A stretch of 64,000 nt of DNA from Nocardia sp. CDC159 (lineage in GTDB: Bacteria; Actinomycetota; Actinomycetes; Mycobacteriales; Mycobacteriaceae): contig NZ_JAMRXH010000017.1 in NCBI RefSeq assembly GCF_023740735.1, positions 102,009-166,008 of the forward strand, written 5' to 3'. This document shows positions 8,621-17,524 of this stretch, piece after piece. Positions within the stretch are counted from its first letter, which is position 1; each line of letters begins with the position of its first letter. Position numbers and translations under genes: made by a program. The notes beneath the pieces are model-generated. The model had not been told where the DNA came from, ran no database searches, and worked only from the letters and a program-made list of their open reading frames with translations.

Positions 8621-9570
8621 GTGGGCAGATTCGGTCCGTACTGCTGGTGACCAATCCGCTGTCCGGGCATGGGAGAGGAGTCGCGGCGGCGGCCACGGCG
8701 CGCGCGCGTTTCGCCGAGCGCGGGGTCCGGGTGGTCGATGCGTGCGGCGAGACCGTGGCCGAAACCATTCGGCTGGTGCGTGATTCGCTGGCCGATCACA
8801 CCGATGGCCCGGACGCGGTGGTCTGCGCGGGTGGTGACGGACTGGTCTGCATCGTGCTGCAGGCCCTCGCCGGAACCGGGGTGCCGCTGGGCATGATTCC
8901 GGGCGGCACCGGCAACGACCTGGCCCGTGAACTCGGTGTGCCCGAGGGCGATCCCCTCGCGGCCGCCGAGGTCGTCCTGGCCGGGAACACCCGCACGATC
9001 GATCTGGGCGTCGTGCGGACCGCCGGACCGCACTTCGGCGGCGCGGGGCTGCCCGAGTCCGTCCACTTCGCCACCGTGGTGGGCACGGGTCTCGATGCGC
9101 GAGTCACCCTGCGCGCCAACCGAATGCGCTATCCGAAGGGTCCGCTGCGCTACACGCTCGCCGCCCTGGCCGAACTCGCCAGCGGTCTGGCCGTGCCCTA
9201 TCGCCTCGACCTGCGCGGCGTGCCGGGCGAATCCGGCCCGGTGACCGTCGAGACCGAGGCGATCATGGTGGCCGTCGGCAATACGCGCAGCTATGGCGGC
9301 GGCATGCAGATCTGCCCCGATGCCGTGATCGACGACGGCCTGCTGGAGGTGACGGTGGTCGGTGCGATGTCTCGCCTCGAGATGCTGCGCCTGTTACCCG
9401 TCCTCTCGTCCGGGAAACGGGTCGATCACCCCGCGCTGCGGCAGTTCCGGGCGACCGGGATCGACCTGGCCGCCCCCGGCGCGCCCGCGACGGCCGACGG
9501 CGAACCGGCGGGCCTGCTACCCGCGAACTTCCGCGTCCTACCCGGAGCCCAGCCGGTCCTGGTGCCCTGA
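8617..9570 (+). CDS. Diacylglycerol kinase family lipid kinase
   Basis: 317 residues from GTG at 8617, which overlaps the upstream stop by GTGA; a longer in-frame reading upstream is antisense noise. The DAGK catalytic domain shows VTNPLSGHGRG at the N-terminus, the nucleotide loop CAGGDGLVC near 64-72, and PGGTGNDLAREL near 91-102. The family phosphorylates diacylglycerol or related lipids to phosphatidic acid using ATP. Together with glpD and the AGPS-like gene it makes a glycerolipid unit; the same order exists at Rv2249c-Rv2252, where the kinase is implicated in phosphatidylinositol mannoside supply. Confidence 0.92.
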   Translation: MSGQIRSVLLVTNPLSGHGRGVAAAATARARFAERGVRVVDACGETVAETIRLVRDSLADHTDGPDAVVCAGGDGLVCIVLQALAGTGVPLGMIPGGTGNDLARELGVPEGDPLAAAEVVLAGNTRTIDLGVVRTAGPHFGGAGLPESVHFATVVGTGLDARVTLRANRMRYPKGPLRYTLAALAELASGLAVPYRLDLRGVPGESGPVTVETEAIMVAVGNTRSYGGGMQICPDAVIDDGLLEVTVVGAMSRLEMLRLLPVLSSGKRVDHPALRQFRATGIDLAAPGAPATADGEPAGLLPANFRVLPGAQPVLVP

Positions 9571-9632
9571 ACAAGGCCGCCCGATGCGCCCCGCGAGCGG
9601 GCTCTCGGCGAGTGGCCCCTGTTCACAAAGGT

Positions 9633-9699
9633 GTGCCCCTCGCCCCGCGAGCGGCCCCTGCAGGAGAGGGAGGGGCCGGGCATCGGGGGCGAGGGGCAC
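9633..9699. terminator. Nested hairpin between convergent genes
   Basis: A 14-bp perfect outer stem (GTGCCCCTCGCCCC at 9633-9646 with its complement at 9686-9699) encloses a second 7-bp stem (GGCCCCT 9653-9659 / AGGGGCC 9671-9677). It lies between the lipid kinase (ends 9570) and the small secreted protein gene (ends 9714), so it could stop transcription from both sides. There is no T-tract. Confidence 0.55.
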
Positions 9700-9713
9700 T
9701 GGGGAGGGTGGTC

Positions 9714-10082
9714 TCACCACTGCTGCACGACGACCACACGCGGGCCGGGGGCGATCACGATCGAGACGTGGCCGTCGGGGTGTCCTGCTGCTTCTCCGGC
9801 GATATCGCGCATGGAGGCCATGACGCCAGTGCCAATGCGCGGTAGCTGGGAATCCGGGCGGATGCCGACGGCGACATTGTCGCCGGGCAGATAGTGGTCG
9901 ATGAGGGCGGGCACCGGGCCGTTGGCGAAGGCCTGGGTCTCGGCCGTGCTCAGCTCGAGGCCGACCGCCCCGGCCTGCGGATAAGCGACCGGGGCGGCCG
10001 CACCGGCCGTGCCGGCCCCGATGAGGGCGGCCGCGGCGACGCCGGTGAGCATGGTGGTGAGGGCAATGGTCCGAACACGCAT
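9714..10082 (-). CDS. Small secreted protein, function unknown
   Basis: 122 residues with a clear Sec signal peptide: MRVRT, hydrophobic core LTGVAAAALIGAG and a probable cleavage near AGA-AAP at about 27-30. The mature ~95 residues contain no cysteine and read like short actinobacterial secreted proteins of unknown role (DHYLPGDNVAVGIRPDSQLP; VSIVIAPGPRVVVVQQW at the end). GGGGA stands just before the ATG at 10082. It appears monocistronic. I do not recognise a family. Confidence 0.7.
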   Translation of the reverse strand: MRVRTIALTTMLTGVAAAALIGAGTAGAAAPVAYPQAGAVGLELSTAETQAFANGPVPALIDHYLPGDNVAVGIRPDSQLPRIGTGVMASMRDIAGEAAGHPDGHVSIVIAPGPRVVVVQQW

Positions 10083-10213
10083 GAGATCCCCGCTTTCTCC
10101 CGGAACCGCAGCCGAAGTGCGATTGCTGATTAATAGCTAGGAGACATCAGGGGCGTCGTCGCGGGCAAGGGTAGAAGGGTTGGGATCACAGCACCGGCCG
10201 AATGTGATCCGGG

Positions 10214-10798
10214 CTACTGTCCCCGCGTGCGGGCGCGCAGATGAATCCGCTCGCCCTGGCCCCCGAAGATGCTCAGAATCTCCACCGGCCCGGTGCCCGT
10301 ACTGCCGAACCAATGCGGTTGGCGGGTATCGAATTCCGCGGCCTCGCCCGGCCCGAGCTCGAGATCGTGCTCGCCCAGCAGCAGCCGCAGTCGCCCCGAC
10401 AGCACGTACAACCACTCGTGCCCCTCGTGCACCCGCATCTCCGGCCACTTCTCCTCGGCCGGGACGATCATCTTGTACGCGTGCAACGGGCTGGGCCTGC
10501 GGGTCAGGGGCAGGATCGTGCGGCCGCCCACCCGCCGGGCGGGCGCCTGCACGCGGGGGTCGGCGGTGCGCGGCGCGGCGATCAGCTCGTCCAGCGACAC
10601 CTCGTGCGCCTGCGCGATCGGCAGCAGCAATTCCAGGCTGGGCCGCCGCTGACCCGATTCCAGGCGCGAGAGGGTGCTCTTGGAGATGCCGGTCCGCGCC
10701 GCGAGTACGGCCAGGGTCACACCCCGGTCGGTGCGTAATCGCTTGAGCCGCGGGCCGATATCGGCCAGGGCGACGGTCAGGGCCGGATCGGTGCTCAC
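10214..10798 (-). CDS. XRE-family regulator with C-terminal cupin domain
   Basis: 194 residues from a GTG at 10798. An N-terminal HTH_3 domain (LAARTGISKSTLSRLESGQR, about 28-47) is followed by a cupin_2 sensory barrel (HEGHEWLYVLSGRLRLLLGE; PHWFGSTGTGPVEIL). Proteins of this build act as repressors responding to a small ligand. An ATG at 10879 would overlap the divergent gene's start codon and was rejected. Palindromes TTTCCGG-N6-CCGGAAA and TTCCGGAA lie between the two starts, so control of the adjacent flavoprotein is likely. Confidence 0.88.
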   Translation of the reverse strand: MSTDPALTVALADIGPRLKRLRTDRGVTLAVLAARTGISKSTLSRLESGQRRPSLELLLPIAQAHEVSLDELIAAPRTADPRVQAPARRVGGRTILPLTRRPSPLHAYKMIVPAEEKWPEMRVHEGHEWLYVLSGRLRLLLGEHDLELGPGEAAEFDTRQPHWFGSTGTGPVEILSIFGGQGERIHLRARTRGQ

Positions 10799-10808
10799 CG
10801 CACCGATA

Positions 10809-10855
10809 TTTCCGGCAATTCCCGGAAACGGCAAAACGCCTTGCCGGTTCCGGAA
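10809..10855. promoter_or_regulatory. Paired TTCCGG palindromes, candidate XRE-cupin operators
   Basis: A perfect 7-bp inverted repeat TTTCCGG-N6-CCGGAAA at 10809-10828 and a second perfect palindrome TTCCGGAA at 10848-10855 share the half-site TTCCGG. Both lie in the 79-nt space between the divergent regulator and flavoprotein genes, the expected place for the regulator's binding sites. Confidence 0.55.
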
Positions 10856-10877
10856 CTCCTGCGGCACCTTCGCGACC

Positions 10878-11804
10878 ATGAATGAGACGACATACGACGT
10901 GGTGATCGTGGGCGGCGGAGCGGCCGGGCTGTCGGCGGCGCTGGTGCTGGGACGTGCGCGTCGCTGGGTGGCGGTGGTCGACGCCGGGCAGCCGCGCAAC
11001 GCCCCGGCCGAGCATATGCACGGATACCTCTCCCGCGACGGCATGCCGCCCGCGGAACTGCTCGCGACCGGTCGGCGCGAGATCGCCGATTACGGGGTGG
11101 AGCTGTTCGACGACCGGGTGGTCGCGGCCGAAAGCGCCGGGTGCGGACTGGCTTTCACGATCCGGCTGGCGAGCGGGAAGCTGCTGCGCGCCCGCCGCGT
11201 CCTGGTGGCCACCGGCCTGCGTGACGAACTGCCGGAACTGCCCGGCGTGCGGGAACGATGGGGCCGCGACGTGCTGCACTGCCCCTACTGCCACGGTTAC
11301 GAGGTTTCCGACCAGCCGATCGCGCTGATCGGCGGCGATGAACCGGGCGCGGCGGCGCGGGCCGTACATCTGGCGCTGCTGCTGCCGCAGTGGTCGCCCG
11401 ACCTCGTCTTCTTCCCGCACACCCAGCAGCTGACCGAGGTGGAGCGCCGCCGCATCCGCGCGCGGGGCGTCCGCATCGTGGACGGCAAGGTGGTCCGGCT
11501 GGCCGTCGCCGACGACGCGCTGCGCGGTGTGGAACTGGCCGACGGCCGGGCGGTCGCGCGGTCGGTGGTGTTCGTCGCGCCGACCTTCGTGCCCGACAAC
11601 GCCGTGCTCACCGCGCTGGGCTGCGAGATCGGATCCGACGGCTGGGTGGTCACCGATTCCGCGGGGCGCACCTCGGTCGCGGGTGTGTGGGCGGCGGGCA
11701 ATGTGGCCGATCCGCGGATGCAGGTGATCACGGCCGCGGGCGCGGCCTGCGCGACGGCCATCGCGATCAATGCCGATCTCGTGGCGGAGGACTCGATCGC
11801 CTGA
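10878..11804 (+). CDS. NAD(P)/FAD-dependent oxidoreductase, thioredoxin-reductase-like
   Basis: 308 residues. Two nucleotide-binding folds are seen: YDVVIVGGGAAGLSAALVLG at the start for FAD and IALIGGDEPGAAARAV near 150 for the second nucleotide. The segment between them holds CPYCHGYE (about 136-143), the C-x2-C redox site of the thioredoxin-reductase superfamily. The closing motif GVWAAGNVADPRMQVITAAG is the conserved FAD-contacting end. The partner thioredoxin or substrate is not adjacent, so the physiological role is open. The divergent XRE-cupin gene is the probable regulator. Confidence 0.9.
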   Translation: MNETTYDVVIVGGGAAGLSAALVLGRARRWVAVVDAGQPRNAPAEHMHGYLSRDGMPPAELLATGRREIADYGVELFDDRVVAAESAGCGLAFTIRLASGKLLRARRVLVATGLRDELPELPGVRERWGRDVLHCPYCHGYEVSDQPIALIGGDEPGAAARAVHLALLLPQWSPDLVFFPHTQQLTEVERRRIRARGVRIVDGKVVRLAVADDALRGVELADGRAVARSVVFVAPTFVPDNAVLTALGCEIGSDGWVVTDSAGRTSVAGVWAAGNVADPRMQVITAAGAACATAIAINADLVAEDSIA

Positions 11805-12013
11805 GCCCGGCGCGCCCGGGGTGACGGCGAGATGAACGGCCGCTGAACCCTACCGGCGATTGTGCACTGTCACACACCGAGCGCTTGCCGATCATGCCTG
11901 CCACCCGGCCCGTCCCGTGGCAAACCCGCACCCAGACAAGGGATTCGGGCAAAACCTGAGAATTGCATATGGATTCGCCGGACGAGCGCGGATCAGCGGT
12001 AATCTGAAACATG

Positions 12014-12058
12014 AGAGCGGGGTTTTCGGTGTCCCTCATCCGCCGAAAACCCCGCTCT
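12014..12058. terminator. Strong hairpin upstream of valS promoter
   Basis: A 16-bp perfect stem (AGAGCGGGGTTTTCGG 12014-12029 with its complement 12043-12058) and 13-nt loop, followed by tcggc. It lies in the otherwise featureless 11805-12092 interval, 210 nt after the flavoprotein stop and just upstream of the proposed valS -10 box. Termination of upstream transcripts is the simplest reading. If a transcript were to cross into valS it could also act as an attenuator, but no T-box sequence is seen. Confidence 0.6.
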
Positions 12059-12080
12059 TCGGCTATCTGCCCGTCTTCCT

Positions 12081-12086
12081 TAGAAT
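12081..12086 (+). promoter_or_regulatory. valS -10 box (TAGAAT), leaderless
   Basis: TAGAAT ends 6 nt before the GTG start of valS at 12093, and no Shine-Dalgarno motif precedes the GTG. The predicted first transcribed base coincides with the start codon. Confidence 0.6.
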
Positions 12087-12092
12087 CGCACG

Positions 12093-14786
12093 GTGACCAG
12101 CACAGCCTCTGAGAACCCACGTAATCGTGCCGACGCCCTCCCCAAGAGCTGGAACCCCGGCGATGTAGAGGCCGAACTGTACGAGCGTTGGGTAGCGGCT
12201 GGTTACTTCGGAGCCGATGCGAACAGCGACAAGCCGCCGTACTCGATCGTGCTACCGCCGCCGAATGTCACCGGCAGCCTGCACATGGGCCACGCCCTCG
12301 ACCACACCCTGATGGACACCCTCACCCGCCGCAAGCGCATGCAGGGTTATGAGGTGCTGTGGCTGCCGGGCATGGATCACGCGGGCATCGCCACCCAGAC
12401 CATCGTGGAGAAGCAGCTCGCCGTCGACGGCAAGACCAAGGAGGACTTCGGCCGCGAGCTGTTCATCGACAAGGTCTGGGACTGGAAGCGCGAGTCCGGC
12501 GGTCAGATCCAGGGCCAGATGCGCCGCCTCGGCGACGGTGTGGACTGGAGCCGCGACCGCTTCACCATGGACGACGGCCTGTCGCGCGCGGTGCAGACCA
12601 TCTTCAAGCGGCTCTACGACGCGGGCCTGATCTATCGCGCCGAGCGGCTGGTGAACTGGTCGCCGGTGCTGAAGACCGGCATCTCCGATCTCGAGGTCGA
12701 CTACAAGGACGTCGAGGGTGAGCTGGTGTCGCTGCGCTACGGCTCGCTCGACGACAACGAGCCGCACGTCATCGTGGCCACCACCCGGGTGGAGACCATG
12801 CTCGGCGACACCGCGGTCGCGGTGCATCCGGACGACGCGCGCTACAAGGATCTGATCGGCACCACGCTCTACCACCCGATCACCGGCAGGCAGATCCCGG
12901 TCGTCGCCGACGACTACGTGGATCCCGAATTCGGTTCGGGCGCGGTGAAGATCACCCCCGCCCACGACCCCAACGACTTCGAGCTCGGCCTGCGCCACGG
13001 CCTGCCGATGCCGACGATCATGGACGAGTCCGGCAAGATCGCCGGTACCGGCACCGAATTCGACGGTATGGATCGCTTCGAGGCCCGGGTGAAGATCCGT
13101 GAGCGGCTGCAGGCCGAGGGCCGCGTGGTGGGCCGCAAGTTCCCCTACGTGCACAGCGTCGGCCACTCCGAGCGCAGTGGCGAGCCCATCGAGCCGCGGC
13201 TGTCGATGCAGTGGTGGGTGAAGGTGGAGCCGCTGGCCAAGGCCGCCGGTGACGCGGTGCGCAACGGCGACACCGTGATCCACCCGACCAGCCAGGAACC
13301 GCGCTGGTTCGCCTGGGTCGACAACATGCACGACTGGTGTATCTCGCGGCAGCTGTGGTGGGGCCACCGCATTCCGATCTGGTACGGCCCCGAGGGCGAA
13401 ATCGTCTGTGTCGGACCGGACGAGCAGGCGCCCGAGGGCTATGTGCAGGACCCCGATGTGCTCGACACCTGGTTCTCCTCGGGGCTGTGGCCGTTCTCCA
13501 CCATGGGCTGGCCGGACGCGACACCCGAGCTGGCCAAGTTCTATCCGACCAGCGTGCTGGTCACCGGCTACGACATCCTGTTCTTCTGGGTGGCCCGGAT
13601 GATGATGTTCGGCACGTTCGTCGCCGACGATCCGGCCATCACCGCGGGCAAGCCCGCGGGACAGCGGCAGGTGCCGTTCCGGGATGTGTTCCTGCACGGG
13701 CTGATTCGCGACGAGTTCGGGCGCAAGATGTCCAAGTCGAAGGGCAACGGCATCGATCCGCTGGACTGGATCGACGAATACGGCGCGGACGCAACGCGGT
13801 TCACGCTGGCGCGCGGTGCGCTGCCGGGCGGCGACCTGTCGGTGGGCACCTCGCACGTGCAGGCCTCGCGCAACTTCATCACCAAGCTGTTCAACGCCAC
13901 CAAGTTCGCGCTCATGAACGGCGCTGTGCTGGGCGAGATCTCGGATCGCGGCGCGCTGACCGACGCCGACCGCTGGATTCTGGACCGGCTCGACGCGGTG
14001 CGCGCGGAGGTGGACGCCGCCTTCGATCGCTATGAATTCGGCAAGGCGTGCGAGGCGCTGTACCACTTCGCTTGGGACGAGCTGTGCGACTGGTATCTGG
14101 AGCTGGCGAAGGTGCAGTTCGCGGAGTCCGAGCAGCGCGCCGAGAGCACTCGCGTGGTGCTCGGCACGGTGCTGGATTCGGTGCTGCGCCTGCTGCATCC
14201 GGTGATTCCGTTCGTGACCGAATCGCTGTGGCTGGCGCTGACCGGCGGCGAGTCGATCGTGATCGCGCCGTGGCCGCAGGCCAGCGGGGTGGCCGCCGAC
14301 GACACCGCGGCCCGGCGCATCACCGACGCGCAGCGGCTCATCACCGAGATTCGCCGCTTCCGCAGTGATCAGGGCCTGACCGACAAACAGAAGGTGGCCG
14401 CCACACTGGTCGGCATCGACACCGCCGATCTGACCGGACTGTCCGCCGAGATCGCGAGCCTGGCGCGGCTCACCGAGCCGGGGGCGGACTTCTCGGCCAC
14501 CGCCTCGGTCGAGGTGCGGCTGTCGGCCACCACGGTCACCGTGGAACTGGACACCTCCGGCGCGGTCGATCTGGATGCCGAGCGCCGTCGCCTGGAGAAG
14601 GATCTGGCCGCCGCGCAGAAGGAATTGGCCGGTACCACCGCCAAACTGGGCAACGAGGCGTTCTTGGCCAAGGCCCCCGACGAGGTGGTGGCCAAGATTC
14701 GCGCCCGAAAAGAGGTCGCCGAATCCGAGGTCGCGCGCATCGGCACCCGGCTCGAGGAGATCGCGCGGATGGGTAAGGACAAGTGA
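12093..14786 (+). CDS. valS: Valyl-tRNA synthetase
   Basis: 897 residues, the family's usual length. It charges tRNA-Val with valine in the cytoplasm. Class I signatures are HMGHA at 64-68 (within PPPNVTGSLHMGHALDH) and KMSKS at 545-549. The editing (CP1) domain occupies roughly 200-400, an anticodon-binding domain follows, and the end (LDAERRRLEKDLAAAQKELA) is the ValS C-terminal coiled-coil arm. The GTG at 12093 is read as a leaderless start. It heads the valS-folC-DUF4233 run, joined by overlapping start and stop codons. Confidence 0.97.
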   Translation: MTSTASENPRNRADALPKSWNPGDVEAELYERWVAAGYFGADANSDKPPYSIVLPPPNVTGSLHMGHALDHTLMDTLTRRKRMQGYEVLWLPGMDHAGIATQTIVEKQLAVDGKTKEDFGRELFIDKVWDWKRESGGQIQGQMRRLGDGVDWSRDRFTMDDGLSRAVQTIFKRLYDAGLIYRAERLVNWSPVLKTGISDLEVDYKDVEGELVSLRYGSLDDNEPHVIVATTRVETMLGDTAVAVHPDDARYKDLIGTTLYHPITGRQIPVVADDYVDPEFGSGAVKITPAHDPNDFELGLRHGLPMPTIMDESGKIAGTGTEFDGMDRFEARVKIRERLQAEGRVVGRKFPYVHSVGHSERSGEPIEPRLSMQWWVKVEPLAKAAGDAVRNGDTVIHPTSQEPRWFAWVDNMHDWCISRQLWWGHRIPIWYGPEGEIVCVGPDEQAPEGYVQDPDVLDTWFSSGLWPFSTMGWPDATPELAKFYPTSVLVTGYDILFFWVARMMMFGTFVADDPAITAGKPAGQRQVPFRDVFLHGLIRDEFGRKMSKSKGNGIDPLDWIDEYGADATRFTLARGALPGGDLSVGTSHVQASRNFITKLFNATKFALMNGAVLGEISDRGALTDADRWILDRLDAVRAEVDAAFDRYEFGKACEALYHFAWDELCDWYLELAKVQFAESEQRAESTRVVLGTVLDSVLRLLHPVIPFVTESLWLALTGGESIVIAPWPQASGVAADDTAARRITDAQRLITEIRRFRSDQGLTDKQKVAATLVGIDTADLTGLSAEIASLARLTEPGADFSATASVEVRLSATTVTVELDTSGAVDLDAERRRLEKDLAAAQKELAGTTAKLGNEAFLAKAPDEVVAKIRARKEVAESEVARIGTRLEEIARMGKDK

Positions 14787-16228
14787 GCGAAGAGCCGCAG
14801 CACGGTTCGGCGGAGCGGCTGCACTTCGGGCCGTCGCCGGTGGAGCTGGCCGAAATGGCGCTGGTCGAGGCGGAACTCGATCAGCGCTGGCCCGAGACCA
14901 AGATCGAACCGTCGCTGGCGCGGATCGCGGCGCTGATGGATGTGCTGGGTTCCCCGCAGAAGGGTTATCCGGCCATCCACGTCGCGGGCACCAACGGCAA
15001 GTCCTCGGTCACCCGGATGATCGATGCGCTGCTGACCGCGCTGCATCGGCGCACCGGCCGGATCACCAGCCCACACCTGCAACTGGCGACCGAGCGGATC
15101 GCCATCGACAACGCGCCCATCTCCCCGGGCCGCTACGTGGAGACCTACCGCGAACTGCTGCCCTATATCGAGATGATCGATAAGCAGTCCGAGGCCGCGG
15201 GCGGGCCGAAGATGAGCAAGTTCGAGGTGCTCACCGGCATGGCCTACGCGGCCTTCGCCGAGGCGCCGGTGGATGTCGCGGTGGTGGAGACCGGACTGGG
15301 CGGCACCTGGGACGCGACCAATGTCATCGACGGCCAGGTCGCGGTGATCACGCCGATCGGCTTGGACCACATGGACTTCCTGGGGCCCGACCTGGCCTCG
15401 ATCGCGGGGGAGAAGGCCGGGATCATCAAGAAGGCCCCGGCCGACGCACTGGTGCCGCGCGAGACCGTCGCGATCATCGGACAGCAGGAGCCCGAGGCCA
15501 TGGAGGTGCTGCTGCGGCGCGCGGTGGCGACGGATGCGGCCGTGGCGCGGGCGGATTCGGAATTCCGGCTGCTGTCGCGGCGGGTGGCCGTCGGTGGTCA
15601 GGTGCTGGAGATCCAGGGCCTGGGTGGGGTCTACGACGAGATCTTCCTGCCGCTGCACGGCGAGCATCAGGCCCAGAATGCCGTGCTGGCGCTGGCGGCG
15701 GTGGAGGCGTTCTTCGGTGCGGGCGCGCAGAAGCAGCTCGATATCGACGCCGTCCGGGCGGGTTTCGCGAGCGCGGCGAGCCCGGGGCGCATGGAGCGGA
15801 TGCGCAGCGCGCCGACCATCTTCATCGATGCCGCGCACAATCCGGCCGGGGCGCGGGCGCTGGCGGCGACGCTCAGCGACGAGTTCGACTTCCGCAAGCT
15901 GGTCGGCGTGGTCGCGGTCCTGGCCGACAAGGATGTCGCGGGCATTCTGGAGGCGCTGGAGCCGGTCTTCGACGAGATCGTGGTGACCACCAACGGCTCT
16001 CCACGCGCACTGGACATCGACGATCTGGCCAATGTGGCGGTGCAGCGCTTCGGCGACGAACGCGTCGTCACCGCGCCGACCCTGGCCGACGCCGTCGAGA
16101 CGGCCATCGCCATCGCCGAGGAGGCCGGTGACGGTGGCGAGCCGGTGTCCGGGGCGGGCATCGTGATCACCGGATCGGTCGTGACCGCGGGCGCGGCCCG
16201 CTCGCTGTTCGGAAAGGACCCCGCATGA
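14783..16228 (+). CDS. folC: Folylpolyglutamate synthase / dihydrofolate synthase
   Basis: 481 residues. It adds glutamate to dihydropteroate and folates with ATP (Mur-ligase-like fold). The P-loop reads HVAGTNGKSSVTRMIDAL near 70; the omega-loop/metal region includes VVETGLGGTWDATNVI and GLDHMDFLG; the C-terminal domain starts near FIDAAHNPAGARALAATL. GTG at 14783 overlaps the valS stop (GTGA). Linkage valS-folC is conserved in mycobacteria (Rv2448c-Rv2447c). Confidence 0.96.
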   Translation: MSEEPQHGSAERLHFGPSPVELAEMALVEAELDQRWPETKIEPSLARIAALMDVLGSPQKGYPAIHVAGTNGKSSVTRMIDALLTALHRRTGRITSPHLQLATERIAIDNAPISPGRYVETYRELLPYIEMIDKQSEAAGGPKMSKFEVLTGMAYAAFAEAPVDVAVVETGLGGTWDATNVIDGQVAVITPIGLDHMDFLGPDLASIAGEKAGIIKKAPADALVPRETVAIIGQQEPEAMEVLLRRAVATDAAVARADSEFRLLSRRVAVGGQVLEIQGLGGVYDEIFLPLHGEHQAQNAVLALAAVEAFFGAGAQKQLDIDAVRAGFASAASPGRMERMRSAPTIFIDAAHNPAGARALAATLSDEFDFRKLVGVVAVLADKDVAGILEALEPVFDEIVVTTNGSPRALDIDDLANVAVQRFGDERVVTAPTLADAVETAIAIAEEAGDGGEPVSGAGIVITGSVVTAGAARSLFGKDPA

Positions 16229-16668
16229 GCGGTCAGGGCCCGGCGGAGGCAGCGAAAGGACACAGCATGAGTGAGCAGCCCGTACCGCCACCGGCCACCG
16301 ATCCCTGGAAGGGGCTGCGCGGGGTGATGGCCGGATCGCTGGTGCTCGAGGCGATCACGGTATTGCTGGCGCTGCCGGTGGTCGGGGTGGTCGGACGCGG
16401 ACTGAGCTGGTGGTCGGTGACCTACCTGGTCGGCATCTCGGTGCTGATGATCGTCGGGGCCGGACTGCAGCGGCGGCCCTGGGCGATGACCTTCAACTGG
16501 GCGATGCAGGTGCTGGTGCTGCTGGGCGGGCTCATCCACCTGTCGATCGCGGTGATCGGGGTGGTGTTCATCGCGGTCTGGGCATTCATCCTGGTGCTGC
16601 GGGCGGATGTGCGGCGGCGCATGGAGCAGGGCCTGCTGCCGAGTCAGCGGTCGGGGCCGTCGGCCTGA
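16225..16668 (+). CDS. DUF4233 membrane protein
   Basis: 147 residues from the ATG at 16225, which overlaps the folC stop. An alternative ATG at 16267 follows GAAAGGA and would start at MSEQPVPPP; either is possible. Four hydrophobic segments are seen (VMAGSLVLEAITVLLALPVV, VTYLVGISVLMIVGAGL, MQVLVLLGGLIHLSIAVIGV and FIAVWAFILVL), with a basic cytoplasmic tail RADVRRRMEQ. It occupies the position of Rv2446c between folC and ndk. Function is unknown; persistent linkage to folC is the only clue. Confidence 0.85.
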   Translation: MSGQGPAEAAKGHSMSEQPVPPPATDPWKGLRGVMAGSLVLEAITVLLALPVVGVVGRGLSWWSVTYLVGISVLMIVGAGLQRRPWAMTFNWAMQVLVLLGGLIHLSIAVIGVVFIAVWAFILVLRADVRRRMEQGLLPSQRSGPSA

Positions 16669-16701
16669 CCCGCTGGTTCTGTATCCGATACGGGTGGCGG
16701 T

Positions 16702-16707
16702 TAGGCT
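16702..16707 (+). promoter_or_regulatory. ndk -10 box (TAGGCT), leaderless
   Basis: TAGGCT ends 7 nt before the GTG start of ndk at 16715, and the intervening gtcgccc holds no Shine-Dalgarno motif. This suggests that ndk has its own leaderless promoter despite being only 46 nt after the previous gene. Confidence 0.5.
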
Positions 16708-16714
16708 GTCGCCC

Positions 16715-17131
16715 GTGACTGAGCAGACGTTGGTACTCATCAAACCGGACGGCGTTGCCCGGAACCTGATTGGTGAGATCATCACCCGCATCGAGCGCAA
16801 GGGCCTGAAGTTCGTCGCCCTCGAGCTGAAGCAGGTGTCGCAGGACCTCGCCGCCGCCCACTACGCCGAACACGCCGAGAAGCCGTTCTACGGCTCGCTG
16901 ATCGAGTTCATCACCTCCGGCCCGGTGGTCGCGGCCGTACTGGAGGGCCCGCGCGCCATCGCCGCGTTCCGCCAGATCGCGGGCGGCACCGATCCGGTCG
17001 AGAAGGCCGTCCCCGGCAGCATCCGCGGCGACTACGCCCTCGAGACCCAGTTCAACCTCGTCCACGGCTCCGACTCGCCCGAGTCCGCCAAGCGTGAGAT
17101 CACCCTCTGGTTCCCCGGTATTTCTGTGTAG
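16715..17131 (+). CDS. ndk: Nucleoside-diphosphate kinase
   Basis: 138 residues, typical length. It passes the gamma-phosphate of ATP to nucleoside diphosphates through a phospho-histidine. The catalytic His117 lies in QFNLVHGSDSPESA, and TLVLIKPDGVARNLIGEII opens the protein as in all Ndk. The GTG at 16715 gives the standard N-terminus; longer in-frame readings start inside the previous gene. Position matches Rv2445c, between DUF4233 and rne. Confidence 0.97.
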   Translation: MTEQTLVLIKPDGVARNLIGEIITRIERKGLKFVALELKQVSQDLAAAHYAEHAEKPFYGSLIEFITSGPVVAAVLEGPRAIAAFRQIAGGTDPVEKAVPGSIRGDYALETQFNLVHGSDSPESAKREITLWFPGISV

Positions 17132-17157
17132 TCCGGTATCCACTGCGCCGATGCCGC

Positions 17158-17249
17158 GGTTCGCGGCCGTCTCGTCGTTCAGCGGTCGAAGCGCATGCGC
17201 GAAGCGCGAGTCTCGACCGCTGAACGACGAGACTTCGGGGCCGCGAACC
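17158..17249. repeat. Long inverted repeat between ndk and rne (element I)
   Basis: A 21-bp perfect stem (17169-17189 with 17213-17233, starting GTCTCGTCGTTCAGC) around a 23-nt GCGC-rich loop, extended outward by an 11-bp stem (GGTTCGCGGCC 17158-17168 / GGCCGCGAACC 17239-17249) after a one-sided TTCGG bulge at 17234-17238. It starts 27 nt after the ndk stop, so it may terminate ndk, but it is much longer than an ordinary terminator and lacks a T-tract. A similarly built structure stands at 22061-22152. Confidence 0.8.
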
Positions 17250-17524
17250 CCGCCGGAGCGGAGCGGAGGCCGTCCCATACAGCGTCGGTGGCGAACTGTC
17301 GGCCTTGTATATGGGATACTGGCACTGGATGTGATCGTCGCCCACCGTTTGCGCGGGTGACGGACGCAACCGATGGCACCGCGGTTCGACGCCGATCATC
17401 GCTGCCCCGGACGGTTACCAAGACTCGGCTGTTCGGCGGCACGCTGGATGAGCGCTCGAGCCCAGGTGTTGAAGCCAACAGCCAGGCGCCGCGTGACCAG
17501 TTAGCCCGAACGACGAACGATACA

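Noticed and set aside
11805..12092. T-box riboswitch before valS
   Set aside because: No T-box or UGGN sequence, and the -10 box 6 nt before the GTG makes a long leader unlikely. Only a terminator hairpin is present, upstream of the promoter.
12252..14198. Minus-strand open frame of 648 codons
   Set aside because: Antisense to valS, which is certain.
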